In this document: positions 48,197 through 57,763 of the stretch, piece after piece
Layout of the letters: every line of letters begins with the position of its first letter
Position numbering within the stretch: the stretch's first letter is position 1
Assembly (NCBI RefSeq): GCF_018881755.1
Contig: NZ_JACVPS010000002.1
Coordinates: 62,001-126,000 of the forward strand
DNA: 64,000 bases
Direction of reading: 5' to 3'
From: Polynucleobacter finlandensis
Lineage (GTDB): Bacteria; Pseudomonadota; Gammaproteobacteria; Burkholderiales; Burkholderiaceae
The notes under the pieces: model-generated
What the model saw: only the letters and a program-made list of their open reading frames with translations
What the model was told of the DNA's origin: nothing
Databases searched by the model: none
Made by a program: the position numbers and the translations under genes

Positions 48197-48505
48197 ATGG
48201 GCTTTGAACACCATCTATTTTATTGTTTAAACCAGCGTAAGAATGGTGAGGAGTGCTGTGATCAACACAATGCTTTCGCTCTTTTTGAGTATGCAAAAAA
48301 TCGTGTGAAAGCGCTAGGTCTAGCAGGCCCTGGCAAAGTTCGCGTGAACAAGGCGGGCTGTTTAGATCGCTGTGCGGATGGGCCTGTGCTGGTGGTCTAT
48401 CCAGCTGGGATTTGGTATACATTGGTGGATACTGAAGATGTTGAAGAAATTATCCAGTCACACTTGATACTCGGGCGCCCTGTTGAGCGCTTGCAGTTAG
48501 CTTAG
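48197..48505 (+). CDS. thioredoxin-like [2Fe-2S] ferredoxin
   Basis: A 102-residue protein with the thioredoxin-fold ferredoxin cysteine pattern: Cys10, Cys20/21, Cys55 and Cys59 (FYCLNQRKNGEECC and KAGCLDRCADGPV). A VYPAGIWYTLVDTEDVEEII strand-helix ending is family-like. ATG 48197 is taken as start; TTG 48182 in frame would overlap the VanZ-like gene. It probably carries electrons in the cytoplasm; the partner is unknown. It leads the run hydrolase-ybeD-lipB-lipA. Confidence 0.85.
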   Translation: MGFEHHLFYCLNQRKNGEECCDQHNAFALFEYAKNRVKALGLAGPGKVRVNKAGCLDRCADGPVLVVYPAGIWYTLVDTEDVEEIIQSHLILGRPVERLQLA

Positions 48506-48527
48506 CCGATTTCAGAAAGATAGCTAC

Positions 48528-49241
48528 ATGAATGGTCGTACAAAAGTAATTCATATCGAAGGGGTTGTAGGCCCAATCGAAGTATCTGTTGATTTTCCTG
48601 ATGAGTTAAAAAATAATCCAAGCTTTGCGGTACGTGGGTTGGCCTTGGTGGCTCACCCACATCCCTTGATGGGCGGGACAATGGATAACAAAGTTGCCCA
48701 AACCATGGCCCGTACTTTTAATCAGCTGGGTTATGTGAGTGTCCGCCCCAATTTTCGTGGAGTTGGTGGCAGTGCTGGTGTGCATGATGACGGCGTTGGT
48801 GAATTAGATGATTTGCTCCACATCACTGATTGGATGCGCACCCCTTCAAGCTGGACTAGCTTCGAATTTACGCAACAACAATCTTGGGTAAGCTCGGCAA
48901 ATTCTTTGCCTTTGGTAGTTTCAGGTTTTTCATTCGGAAGTTTTGTTGGTAGCCATCTAGTTCAAAGGCTCGCTGATTTAGGTAGGCCTGCAGAACGCCT
49001 GGTAATGATTGGCAGTGCTGCTGGTAAGTGGGAGTTGGCTCCTGTGCCGGCGGACACCATTTTGATTCATGGTGAGCTTGATGAAACCATCACCTTGGGT
49101 GCAGTATTGGATTGGGCGCGCCCACAAGAGTTGACTGTGCAAGTGGTTCCTGGTGCCGACCATTTCTTTCATCGCAGATTACATTGCATCCGCAACATCA
49201 TTACTGGCGCCTGGTTAGGTATGCCTGATCATCGGAGTTAA
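48528..49241 (+). CDS. alpha/beta hydrolase
   Basis: A 237-residue cytoplasmic hydrolase of the COG2945 type. It has ALVAHPHPLMGGTMDNKVAQ near the oxyanion hole, RPNFRGVGGSAGVHDDG, the nucleophile elbow VSGFSFGSFVG with Ser in GFSFG, IHGELDETI for the acid and GADHFFHRRL with the catalytic His. The substrate is unknown. Its TAA shares a base with the ybeD ATG, so the genes are tightly coupled. Confidence 0.85.
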   Translation: MNGRTKVIHIEGVVGPIEVSVDFPDELKNNPSFAVRGLALVAHPHPLMGGTMDNKVAQTMARTFNQLGYVSVRPNFRGVGGSAGVHDDGVGELDDLLHITDWMRTPSSWTSFEFTQQQSWVSSANSLPLVVSGFSFGSFVGSHLVQRLADLGRPAERLVMIGSAAGKWELAPVPADTILIHGELDETITLGAVLDWARPQELTVQVVPGADHFFHRRLHCIRNIITGAWLGMPDHRS

Positions 49242-49516
49242 TGAAGAATATGGCTGAAGAAAAATCCCTTATCGAGTACCCATGCCTTTTTCCAATTAAG
49301 GTCATGGGGAAAGCTGCGCCAGAATATTTACCGGCGATTGTGCATATTGCGAAACAGTTTGATCCCATCTTTGATGAGAGCAAAGTAGAGCAAAGACCCT
49401 CTAAGGATGGAAACTATCTAGGTATCACTTTGCCAATTAATGCAACCAGTCGAGAGCAGTTGGACGAGCTATATAGAACGCTATCCACACATCCATTAGT
49501 TAGCATGGTTCTTTAA
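49241..49516 (+). CDS. YbeD/DUF493 protein
   Basis: A 91-residue protein of the YbeD family, which has an ACT-like fold ([49 protein letters not shown]). E. coli YbeD also sits beside lipB and lipA, and the order is the same here. Its role is not established; a regulatory part in lipoate metabolism has been proposed from the context. It lies ten bases before lipB. Confidence 0.9.
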   Translation: MKNMAEEKSLIEYPCLFPIKVMGKAAPEYLPAIVHIAKQFDPIFDESKVEQRPSKDGNYLGITLPINATSREQLDELYRTLSTHPLVSMVL

Positions 49517-49526
49517 TAAGCAGTTA

Positions 49527-50171
49527 ATGCCAATCTTAGTTAAGCATTTAGGATTAGTGGATTACCAATCCACCTATGCAGCAATGCAAGAATTTACCAA
49601 GCAGCGCACGACCGATACTTCAGATGAAATCTGGGTCTTGGAACATCCGCCAGTTTTTACTTTAGGGCTGGCGGGAGATGCTGGTAATTTACATTCGCCT
49701 AGCAATCAAATTCCTTTGGTACAGGTTGATCGTGGCGGCGAGATTACGTATCACGGCCCTGGACAGATCGTGGTCTACCTATTGTTGGATCTAAAGCGTC
49801 TCGGTATCTTTGTGAAAGAGTTGGTTTCTCGTATCGAGCAGTCCCTCATTGATACTCTTGACGACTGTGGTTTAAAGGCCGAAAGACTAGCGGGAGCCCC
49901 TGGTATTTATGTGTCACTTCAGGACGGCATTCCAACTGAATTTCTGGGTGCAAAGGTAGCTGCCCTAGGTTTAAAGGTCTCTAGAGGCTGTTCTTACCAT
50001 GGCCTAGCCCTAAATGTAGCCACGGATCTTGAGGCCTTTGGCCGTATCCACCCTTGTGGATATGCGGGATTAAGGACTGTCGATATGCAAACCCTTGGGA
50101 TCAAGGACAATATGGACATCATTAGCCAAAAGCTTATAGGGCATTTGCAAAAGCAATTAAGTTCATCATGA
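49527..50171 (+). CDS. lipB: octanoyltransferase
   Basis: Moves the octanoyl group from acyl carrier protein to lipoyl domains. The 214 residues include [33 protein letters not shown] and the catalytic Lys and Cys in [20 protein letters not shown]. The end overlaps the lipA start by four bases, so octanoylation and sulfur insertion are made together. Confidence 0.96.
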   Translation: MPILVKHLGLVDYQSTYAAMQEFTKQRTTDTSDEIWVLEHPPVFTLGLAGDAGNLHSPSNQIPLVQVDRGGEITYHGPGQIVVYLLLDLKRLGIFVKELVSRIEQSLIDTLDDCGLKAERLAGAPGIYVSLQDGIPTEFLGAKVAALGLKVSRGCSYHGLALNVATDLEAFGRIHPCGYAGLRTVDMQTLGIKDNMDIISQKLIGHLQKQLSSS

Positions 50172-51178
50172 CAATCAATAAAACAGGTAACGAGAGTAAC
50201 GCTGCTACGCGGCAGGACGTCAATTACGATGCCACTCGTAAGCAGAAGTCTGGCGAGAAGACTGCGCGCATTCCGATCAAAATTATTCCGCTACAAGACG
50301 TGCTGAAAAAGCCGGATTGGATTCGGGTGAAGGCGGCATCCGGCAACTCTCGTTTTTCAGAGATCAAAAAGATTTTGCGTGAGAACGAACTAGTCACTGT
50401 TTGTGAAGAGGCTAGTTGCCCTAATATTGGCGAGTGTTTTGGTAAGGGTACTGCCACCTTCATGATCATGGGCGATAAGTGCACACGTCGCTGCCCATTT
50501 TGTGATGTGGGTCATGGTAGACCTGATCCACTTGATCAAAAAGAACCTGCCAATCTAGCCCGTACTATCGCTGCCTTGAAACTCAATTACGTCGTGATTA
50601 CGAGTGTGGACCGTGACGATCTGCGTGACGGTGGCGCGATGCATTATGTGGACTGCATCTCTCAATCTAGAGAGGCATCCCCTAATACCCGAATTGAAGT
50701 CTTAGTACCTGATTTCCGGGGGCGCTTAGACAAGGCATTGGATATTTTTTCTGAGCATGCGCCCAATGGCTTGCCAGATGTCATGAACCACAACCTTGAA
50801 ACCGTTCCGCGACTTTATAAACAAGCACGGCCAGGTGCGGATTATGCGCATTCACTTAAGTTATTAAAAGACTTCAAAGAACGCTTCCCGCATATCCCAA
50901 CCAAGAGTGGATTGATGGTGGGTTTAGGTGAAACCGATGAAGAGATCTTGGAAGTGATGCGCGAGATGCGTGAGCACAATATTGATATGTTGACGATAGG
51001 ACAGTACCTTGCTCCATCGGGACATCATTTGCCTGTGCAGCGTTATGTTCACCCAGATGTCTTTAAGCATTTTGAAAAAGAGGCTTATGCAATGGGCTTT
51101 TCACATGCAGCGGTTGGTGCAATGGTGCGCTCTAGTTACCATGCCGATCAACAGGCACATGGGGCAGGTGTTGTTTAG
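50168..51178 (+). CDS. lipA: lipoyl synthase
   Basis: A radical SAM enzyme inserting two sulfurs into the octanoyl chain. The auxiliary cluster cysteines are Cys79, Cys84 and Cys90, and the radical SAM cluster has Cys105, Cys109 and Cys112 in CTRRCPFC. The [15 protein letters not shown] and [11 protein letters not shown] stretches are typical. The length of 336 includes a basic N-terminal lead of about 40 residues. The last 20 bases overlap the lipoprotein gene. Confidence 0.97.
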   Translation: MTINKTGNESNAATRQDVNYDATRKQKSGEKTARIPIKIIPLQDVLKKPDWIRVKAASGNSRFSEIKKILRENELVTVCEEASCPNIGECFGKGTATFMIMGDKCTRRCPFCDVGHGRPDPLDQKEPANLARTIAALKLNYVVITSVDRDDLRDGGAMHYVDCISQSREASPNTRIEVLVPDFRGRLDKALDIFSEHAPNGLPDVMNHNLETVPRLYKQARPGADYAHSLKLLKDFKERFPHIPTKSGLMVGLGETDEEILEVMREMREHNIDMLTIGQYLAPSGHHLPVQRYVHPDVFKHFEKEAYAMGFSHAAVGAMVRSSYHADQQAHGAGVV

Positions 51179-51755
51179 AACGGTATTCATAAGATGCTTG
51201 CTGCTGGCATCGGCCTTTCTGATTTGCGCCTGTAGTCCGAAGTTCGATTGGCGTACTGTCCAATCTCCTCAAGAGGGCTATACCGCTTTATTTCCGGCCA
51301 AGCCAGACAAGATTGAGCGCAAGATTACTTACCAATCTCAAGATCTTGCACAAACTCTTGAGGCGGTGAAAATTGATGATGATATTTACTCCGTTAGCTC
51401 TATTTATTTCAGCCATCAGCAAGCCGAGTTGCTGCCTAAATTATTGGAACAGCTAGAAAGCAATCTTTTCCACAATGCAGGTGTCGACCGATTAACGGCC
51501 ATAAGTTCAGATAGCATTTATCAAACATCCAATCAGCAGCGCGTCCCAACAAAAGATTATTTCTTGGACTTTAAGTCTGCTGGATCAAGTCAGCAATCAA
51601 TGCGGGTGCGTTGGCTCATCAGACCTGCTACTAATGGCGGCATTTGGCTATACCAGGTATCGATATTGCATGCGGGTTCAGTGCAGCCTGATGCCAAAAC
51701 TTTTTTCTCTGCAGAAGATCGCGCCAATTTCTTTGATGAATTTCATCCAGACTAA
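51159..51755 (+). CDS. putative lipoprotein
   Basis: The frame is open from 51009 but the first 50 codons lie over lipA and do not look like a protein. ATG 51159, with AGG four bases before it, gives 198 residues with a signal helix [16 protein letters not shown] and a possible lipobox ICAC. The mature part has [23 protein letters not shown] text ([20 protein letters not shown]), seen in small exported proteins that follow lipA or transporters. The function is unknown. It overlaps lipA by 20 bases and stops two bases before the MFS gene. Confidence 0.7.
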   Translation: MGQVLFRTVFIRCLLLASAFLICACSPKFDWRTVQSPQEGYTALFPAKPDKIERKITYQSQDLAQTLEAVKIDDDIYSVSSIYFSHQQAELLPKLLEQLESNLFHNAGVDRLTAISSDSIYQTSNQQRVPTKDYFLDFKSAGSSQQSMRVRWLIRPATNGGIWLYQVSILHAGSVQPDAKTFFSAEDRANFFDEFHPD

Positions 51756-51757
51756 CG

Positions 51758-53062
51758 ATGTCATCGCACTGGCTTTCTAATCCCCTCACTCCAATTGAGT
51801 TGCCGCTGAGAGCAAGGGCTGCTTATAGAGTTTTTTTAAGTTTTGCTTGCGCTTATTTCGTTTCATATGCGTTTCGCTCGATTAATGCCGTCATCGCACC
51901 AGAACTCATTAGCGATTTGCATCTGAGCAATACGCAGCTTGGCTTTTTATCAGCCGCCTACTTTTTTGGTTTTGGTGCTACCCAGATTCCAGTGGGACTG
52001 GGTTTAGATCGATTTGGCCCGCGACTTACTGAGATGACCTTGATGATGTTTGCAATTGTTGGGGCATTGATATTTTCTTGGGCTGATGATTTCACGAGTC
52101 TGGTGATTGGAAGGGTTCTGATTGGAGTGGGAGTCTCCGCTTGTTTGATGTCAGCATTTTCTGGCTTTCGCTATTGGTTCCCCATAGAAAGTCAGGGTCA
52201 ATTAGCCTCTGGCATGTTGATTTTTGGTACCTCTGGCGCTTTAGTGACTTCTTGGCCAGTGCACGCTGTCTTGCCTTATCTAGGTTGGCGCGGCGTATTT
52301 GTGGCGATGGCAATATTGACCTGTGTAGCGATTATTGGCCTGTATTTTGGTTTGCCAGTGAAGACCAAGGCAAGCGAGTCACTTGCTTCGACAGATATAA
52401 AGCAAGGTGGCGTCGCTACTTTTTCATGGTCAAGTTACAAGCCGATTTTGACTAATGCTTTTTTTTGGAGAATGTTTCCAATAGGCGCATTTTGTTATGG
52501 TGGGTTTATTGCTATCCAGACGCTTTGGCTTGGACCTTGGTTGACTAGTGTGATGGAGTACTCATCAGATAGAGCTTCTCAAATTATATTTTGGTTCAAT
52601 ACGGTTCTATTGCTTGCATATGTTTTAAATACTGCTTTACTACCAAAGCTAGCAAAGCGCGGAATTACAACGCTGTGCTACTTAAGCTGGATGGTTGCCG
52701 CTGCTCTAGTATTTCAGGCATGCGCTTTTTATTTGCGCAGCTCATGGGTTTGGGTCTGGTGGTTCCTATTTGCGATAGCTTGCGCTTCTTATGTACTGGC
52801 GCAAAGCTTGGTCGTTACTTACTTTCCAAAATCTTTTTCTGGTCGCGTCAGCACTACCTATAACTTAGCACTTTTTATGGGTGCGTTTTTAGTGCAATGG
52901 GGAGTTGGATATTTGGTGGATATCGGTATTGAGGCAGGCTGGTCGCGTGCAAGTGCGTTTGATTTAGCCTTAGGAATGTATTTAGCAGTGCAGGTGCTTG
53001 GATATATTTGGTTTTTAATTGCGCCGAAATTTTTCCCAAGCACACAAATTGGTGAAGATTAA
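51758..53062 (+). CDS. MFS transporter
   Basis: A 434-residue inner-membrane transporter with about 12 hydrophobic helices in two halves. It has the loop 2-3 signature GLGLDRFGPRLTE (variant of GxxxDRxGRR) and SYAFRSINAVIAPELISDLHLS at the first loop, close to nitrate- or organic-anion-type MFS members. The substrate cannot be inferred. It follows the lipoprotein gene by two bases, so it belongs to the lip operon's tail. It converges on ubiK. Confidence 0.85.
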   Translation: MSSHWLSNPLTPIELPLRARAAYRVFLSFACAYFVSYAFRSINAVIAPELISDLHLSNTQLGFLSAAYFFGFGATQIPVGLGLDRFGPRLTEMTLMMFAIVGALIFSWADDFTSLVIGRVLIGVGVSACLMSAFSGFRYWFPIESQGQLASGMLIFGTSGALVTSWPVHAVLPYLGWRGVFVAMAILTCVAIIGLYFGLPVKTKASESLASTDIKQGGVATFSWSSYKPILTNAFFWRMFPIGAFCYGGFIAIQTLWLGPWLTSVMEYSSDRASQIIFWFNTVLLLAYVLNTALLPKLAKRGITTLCYLSWMVAAALVFQACAFYLRSSWVWVWWFLFAIACASYVLAQSLVVTYFPKSFSGRVSTTYNLALFMGAFLVQWGVGYLVDIGIEAGWSRASAFDLALGMYLAVQVLGYIWFLIAPKFFPSTQIGED

Positions 53063-53084
53063 GAATTAAGCAATTAGAAAAATA

Positions 53085-53345
53085 TTAAGTAGTGGATTTT
53101 TCGAGTGCTGCAACTTTTGCTTCTAGCGCTTCTAGTTTTTCTCTGGTCTTAGCGAGTACCTTCGATTGCACTTCAAACTCTTCGCGCGTTACCAAATCCA
53201 TTTTCTGAAATCCTTGGTTCATCATGGCGCGCACATTCTTCTCAATTTCCTGAGCTGGTGAATTTCGAATAGCATCTCCTACCTTGTTTTGCATATCGCT
53301 TGCAATGCGCTGGATTTGCTCGAGGATTTCGCCTGGTTTTTGCAT
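53085..53345 (-). CDS. ubiK: ubiquinone biosynthesis accessory factor UbiK
   Basis: An 86-residue protein formerly called BMFP/YqiC. It helps aerobic ubiquinone synthesis with UbiJ and binds lipid. A short helix (ILEQIQRIASDMQNKVGDAI) is followed by a VTREEFEVQSKVLAKTREKL coiled coil that forms trimers. The length and pattern match the family. Its start faces the TorF promoter region. Confidence 0.92.
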   Translation of the reverse strand: MQKPGEILEQIQRIASDMQNKVGDAIRNSPAQEIEKNVRAMMNQGFQKMDLVTREEFEVQSKVLAKTREKLEALEAKVAALEKSTT

Positions 53346-53609
53346 GGTTTGGATTGCCCTGAAATGGTTAACGTTGCATAAAAGATACGCTTTGTATTTT
53401 AATTTGAATAGTCCTTTTTGCCCAAAAATAGCCCTAAACCCCTGAAATCACTCAAAATGGAGCACTTTGGTGCATTGATTAGCACTATTTTGGTGCTACA
53501 GCCTTAACAGAGTGCATCACCCTGAAAGCGTGACTACCCAAACCCCGATCATCACCCCATGCATTAAGCATTTATCCCTTTTTTGATTACAACCAGTAAG
53601 GAGTTCCAC
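53346..53609 (+). promoter_or_regulatory. TorF-glnK-amtB upstream region with NtrC-like sites
   Basis: A 264-base gap. AGCACTATTTTGGTGCT (53481-53497) fits the NtrC pattern GCAC-N7-GTGC; a shorter GCAC-N4-GTGC copy lies at 53462-53473, its centre about two helical turns away. Together with the glnK-amtB genes this suggests nitrogen control. No GG-N10-GC sigma-54 promoter is seen on the plus strand after the sites; two near-fits have 11 bases. No clear sigma-70 promoter was found. Confidence 0.5.
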
Positions 53610-54473
53610 ATGAAAGCATTACAAAAGACGGCAATCTCTGCGGCAGCAGTTGCTTTGTTGACTGGCCTAAGTTCAATCTCAGCATTTGCAGAAGAAGCGG
53701 CCGCTGAAGCGCCAGAAGTTAGTCCTGTTACAGCAAACGTTACCGTAGTAAATAACTATATGTACCGTGGTATCAGTCAATCTAACGGTAAGCCAGCAAT
53801 TCAAGGCGGTTTTGATTACGCACATGAAAGCGGTTTGTACATTGGTAACTGGAACAGCTCGATTAGTTGGATCAGCGATAGTTACAAAACATCAGGTGGT
53901 GTAGGTACATCAGCGCCGATTGAAATGGACTTCTATGGTGGCTTCAAGAAAGAGTTGCTTGGCGAAGGCTTTGCCTCTGATGTGGGTATCTTGCAATACT
54001 ATTATCCAACAAGTGGATTGCAGTTAAATGCTATTCAAGCAAACCCAAATACCACAGAAGTTTATGTGGCACAGAATTTCACATTTGGCCCAGTCACTGG
54101 TTTTGGTAAGGTTTCTTATGCGGTGAGCACTTTGTTCGGTAATGTTAATTCATCGGGTTCTTACTATCCAGATTTAACACTTAACTACGATACCGGCATG
54201 TTTGGTATTGCATTGAATGGTCATATTGGTTATCAATATGTTGCAGGTAATCAGCCATCTTCTAACTTAAATGGCGTTAGCAATAGCACTCTCTATAGCT
54301 ATACAGACTGGAAGCTCGGCTTGACTAAAGACTTTGGTGGTGGTTTATCAGGAGCATTGGCTTATGTTGGTACCAATGCTGCTACATACAAAGGTAGCTA
54401 TTCTTATGTTAGCCCACAGGGCAAGAACAATGGTAGAGCAACTGGATTAGTTTCTTTAACCAAAACTTTTTAA
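53610..54473 (+). CDS. TorF-family putative porin
   Basis: An outer membrane beta-barrel protein. ATG 53610 with AAGGAG nine bases before is preferred over the in-frame start at 53583. The signal peptide ends ISAFA (about residue 27). The family mark NVTVVNNYMYRGISQSNGKPAIQGG opens the barrel (quoted in parts: YMYRGISQSNGKPAIQGG), and the end ...SLTKTF has the terminal Phe for barrel assembly. The 287 residues are normal. It precedes glnK and amtB by one short gap, as in other Burkholderiales, so it may bring in nitrogen compounds. Confidence 0.88.
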   Translation: MKALQKTAISAAAVALLTGLSSISAFAEEAAAEAPEVSPVTANVTVVNNYMYRGISQSNGKPAIQGGFDYAHESGLYIGNWNSSISWISDSYKTSGGVGTSAPIEMDFYGGFKKELLGEGFASDVGILQYYYPTSGLQLNAIQANPNTTEVYVAQNFTFGPVTGFGKVSYAVSTLFGNVNSSGSYYPDLTLNYDTGMFGIALNGHIGYQYVAGNQPSSNLNGVSNSTLYSYTDWKLGLTKDFGGGLSGALAYVGTNAATYKGSYSYVSPQGKNNGRATGLVSLTKTF

Positions 54474-54486
54474 TTCATTTTCCTGA

Positions 54487-54837
<351 letters not shown>

Positions 54838-54850
54838 AGAGAGGTTCAAA

Positions 54851-56329
54851 ATGTTAACTTGGATGAAACGACTCGTTGCTGGTAGTGCCGTGGCCTTGGC
54901 CATTGGCGCAGCTGGTGTAATGGTAACTTCGCCAGCACATGCTGATGAAGCTAAAAAACCTGCAGTAACTGCTCCTGCCGCGGCTCCTGCTGCTGCAGCT
55001 CCAGCAGCTCCTGCTTTAGTTCCTAATAAGGGCGATACCGCCTGGATGTTGGTTTCTACAGCACTCGTGCTGTTGATGACACTTCCTGGTTTGGCTTTGT
55101 TCTACGGCGGTTTAACACGTAGCAAAAATATCCTTTCAATCTGCATGCAATGTTTCATGGTCTTCTCCGTGATTACGGTTCTGTGGGCGCTTTATGGCTA
55201 CAGTTTTGCATTCACAGAAGGTGGGGCATTTGTTGGTGGACTTGATCGTCTCTTCTTGGCTGGTATGACTCCAGACTCAGTAGCGGCTACCTTTAGTAAA
55301 GGTGTTGTGATTCCTGAGTATGTATTCATGGCATTCCAAGCGGTATTTGCGACGATTACTTGCTGCTTGATCATTGGTTCCTTTGCTGAGCGCGCTAAGT
55401 TCTCTGCAATCTTGGTATTCATGATCATCTGGTTCACATTCAGCTACTTGCCAATCGCTCACATGGTTTGGTTTTGGCCTGGTCCTGACGACATCAAAGA
55501 TGCTGCATCACTCGAGGCAATTACTGCTCGCGCTGGTTGGTTGTGGCAAAAAGGTGTTCTCGACTTTGCTGGCGGTACTGTTGTGCATATCAATGCTGCG
55601 ATCGCTGGTTTGGTTGGCTCTTATGTCATCGGCAAGCGTGTTGGTTACGGCAAAGAAGCAATGAAGCCACATAACCTCGTTTATGTCATGTCTGGTGCTG
55701 CACTCTTGTGGTTTGGCTGGTTTGGTTTCAATGCTGGTTCAGCTCTTGAAGCAAACGGTAGCGCTGCATTGGCATTCGTAAATACTTATTTGGCTACTGC
55801 TGCTGCTGTATTGGGTTGGTCAGTTGCTGAGTGGGTTCTCAAAGGTAAGCCTTCGATGTTGGGTGCTGCTTCAGGTTGCGTAGCTGGTTTAGTTGCTATT
55901 ACTCCTGCTGCTGGTTTTGTTGGCCCAATGGGTTCACTCGCAATTGGTGTATTTGCTGGCGTAATTTGCCTCTGGGGTGTAACTGGTCTCAAGAAAATCT
56001 TGGGTTCAGATGACAGCTTGGATGTATTCGGCGTACACGGTGTTGGCGGTATCTCCGGTGCATTGTTGACTGGTGTATTCGCTGATCCAGCTTTGGGTGG
56101 CACAGGTATCTGGGATTACGTAGCGAATGCTGCTGCTCCTGACTACTCAATCGCTAGCCAATTATGGATTCAGGCTCAAGGCGTTATCACTACCTTGATC
56201 TGGTCTGGCGTGGTTTCCTTCATTGCCTTCAAATTGATCGATATCGTGATTGGTTTGCGCGTTAAGGAAGATGAAGAGCGCGAAGGCTTGGATATCAGCT
56301 CACATGGTGAGTCTGCCTACGAGTCTTAA
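54851..56329 (+). CDS. amtB: ammonium transporter with exported N-terminus
   Basis: A 492-residue inner-membrane ammonium channel. ATG 54851 follows GAGG. Residues 1-31 are a signal peptide (VALAIGAAGVMVTSPAHA), then an Ala/Pro-rich linker to about 58, then 11 helices. The typical TAWMLVSTALVLLMTLPGLALFYGG, FAGGTVVHINAA with the first pore His, and FGVHGVGGISGALLTG with the second are visible. It shares a transcript with glnK, which inhibits it. Confidence 0.96.
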   Translation: MLTWMKRLVAGSAVALAIGAAGVMVTSPAHADEAKKPAVTAPAAAPAAAAPAAPALVPNKGDTAWMLVSTALVLLMTLPGLALFYGGLTRSKNILSICMQCFMVFSVITVLWALYGYSFAFTEGGAFVGGLDRLFLAGMTPDSVAATFSKGVVIPEYVFMAFQAVFATITCCLIIGSFAERAKFSAILVFMIIWFTFSYLPIAHMVWFWPGPDDIKDAASLEAITARAGWLWQKGVLDFAGGTVVHINAAIAGLVGSYVIGKRVGYGKEAMKPHNLVYVMSGAALLWFGWFGFNAGSALEANGSAALAFVNTYLATAAAVLGWSVAEWVLKGKPSMLGAASGCVAGLVAITPAAGFVGPMGSLAIGVFAGVICLWGVTGLKKILGSDDSLDVFGVHGVGGISGALLTGVFADPALGGTGIWDYVANAAAPDYSIASQLWIQAQGVITTLIWSGVVSFIAFKLIDIVIGLRVKEDEEREGLDISSHGESAYES

Positions 56330-56382
56330 TCTGTAGATTTACCCCTCACTGGGCAGTCTTGGTTGGTTGCCTAGTTTTTAAG

Positions 56383-56415
56383 CGCGGGATCCTTGGATCC
56401 CGCGTCTTTCTTTTA
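56383..56415 (+). terminator. amtB terminator
   Basis: CGCGGGATCC (56383-56392) and GGATCCCGCG (56395-56404) form a ten-base stem, followed by a T-rich run (TCTTTCTTTT). It ends the TorF-glnK-amtB unit, 53 bases after the stop. Confidence 0.85.
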
Positions 56416-56434
56416 AAAATCTTACAATGGTGGA

Positions 56435-57733
56435 ATGGTTCCACATCTCATCACTGCCCTTAGCGGCCCCTTGCTCGAATTAGAGTCCAAGGTCTTAGAA
56501 GCTACACCAACTATTGAGCGCTGGTTTAGGCTTGAGTGGCAGGAGCATACCCCGCCTTTTTATTGTTCGGTCGATCTTCGGAATGCTGGTTTTAAGTTAG
56601 CCCCTGTAGATACCAATCTATTTCCAGGTGGATTTAACAACCTTTCTCCCCAGATGTTGCCTTTAGCTGTGCAAGCAGCCATGGCGGCAATTGAAAAGAT
56701 TTGCCCAGAAGCAAAAAACTTACTGCTCATTCCCGAGCGACACACCCGCAATACTTTCTACCTGCAAAATATTGCACGCCTTTCATCTATCTTGCGTCAG
56801 GCTGGCTTGAATGTTCGCTTGGGTACTTTATCGGATGAAATTACAAAGCCAACCTGGATCGATCTGCCAGATGGCAATCGTTTATTGATGGAGCCTCTAG
56901 CGCGTACAGGTTTGAAAAAACAGCGTTTAGGTTTGAAAGATTTTGATCCTTGCTCAATTTTGTTAAATAACGATTTGTCTGCAGGTATCCCGCCGATATT
57001 AGAAAATATTCATGAGCAATATTTGCTGCCAGGATTACATGCGGGTTGGCATGTGCGTCGTAAGTCAGCCCACTTTGCTGCTTATGAAGAGGTCGCTAAG
57101 AAATTTGCTAAGTTGATCAATATTGACCCATGGATGATTAATCCTTATTTCACTAACTGCTCGAATGTCAATTTTCATGAGCGTAAAGGCGAAGAGGAGT
57201 TGCAAACAGCAGTAGAGCAAGTTCTGAAGAAGACTGCCAAAAAATATCGTGAGTACGGCATTAAAGAAAAACCGTATGTCGTTGTAAAAGCTGATGCAGG
57301 AACGTATGGCATGGGTGTGATGGTGGTGAATGATCCCGCGCAACTGAAAGGCCTTAATCGTAAAGACCGCAATAAGATGAGTGTGGTCAAAGAAGGCCTA
57401 GAGGTGAGCGACGTACTTATTCAAGAGGGTGTTTATACCTTTGAGAAAGTCAATGAGGCCGTAGCAGAGCCAGTTGTCTACATGATTGATCGTTATGTCA
57501 TTGGTGGCTTCTATCGCGTACATACTGATCGTGGGCCAGATGAGAATCTTAATGCACCTGGTATGCACTTTGTCCCCTTGGCATTCGAGCAAAACTCCAT
57601 GCCTGATATGGGTGCGAAGCCTGGTAGTGCAGCCCCAAATCGATTCTATCTTTATGGTGTCGTGGCCCGCCTAGCCTTGCTGGCGGCGTCCTTAGAGCTT
57701 GAGCGCACCGATCCTGACGCAGAAGCTGCATGA
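56435..57733 (+). CDS. gshA: glutamate-cysteine ligase
   Basis: Makes gamma-glutamylcysteine, the first step of glutathione. The 432-residue protein belongs to the proteobacterial GshA form found in Burkholderiales and Acidithiobacillus rather than to the E. coli type. It has FYCSVDLRNAGFKLAPVDTN, LFPGGFNNL, NPYFTNCSNVNFHERKGEE, VKADAGTYGMGVMVV and GGFYRVHTDR. It begins an operon with gshB 30 bases away. It starts 20 bases after the amtB terminator. Confidence 0.93.
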   Translation: MVPHLITALSGPLLELESKVLEATPTIERWFRLEWQEHTPPFYCSVDLRNAGFKLAPVDTNLFPGGFNNLSPQMLPLAVQAAMAAIEKICPEAKNLLLIPERHTRNTFYLQNIARLSSILRQAGLNVRLGTLSDEITKPTWIDLPDGNRLLMEPLARTGLKKQRLGLKDFDPCSILLNNDLSAGIPPILENIHEQYLLPGLHAGWHVRRKSAHFAAYEEVAKKFAKLINIDPWMINPYFTNCSNVNFHERKGEEELQTAVEQVLKKTAKKYREYGIKEKPYVVVKADAGTYGMGVMVVNDPAQLKGLNRKDRNKMSVVKEGLEVSDVLIQEGVYTFEKVNEAVAEPVVYMIDRYVIGGFYRVHTDRGPDENLNAPGMHFVPLAFEQNSMPDMGAKPGSAAPNRFYLYGVVARLALLAASLELERTDPDAEAA

Positions 57734-57763
57734 GTTTGATGCGCATTCATAGGTAAATAGAAC

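Noticed and set aside
51009..51158. Long N-terminal part of the lipoprotein frame over lipA
   Set aside because: It is a shadow of lipA in another frame; the signal peptide begins after ATG 51159.
53459..53490. Sigma-54 promoter within the NtrC-like region
   Set aside because: The two candidate GG...GC pairs are separated by 11 bases, not the strict ten.
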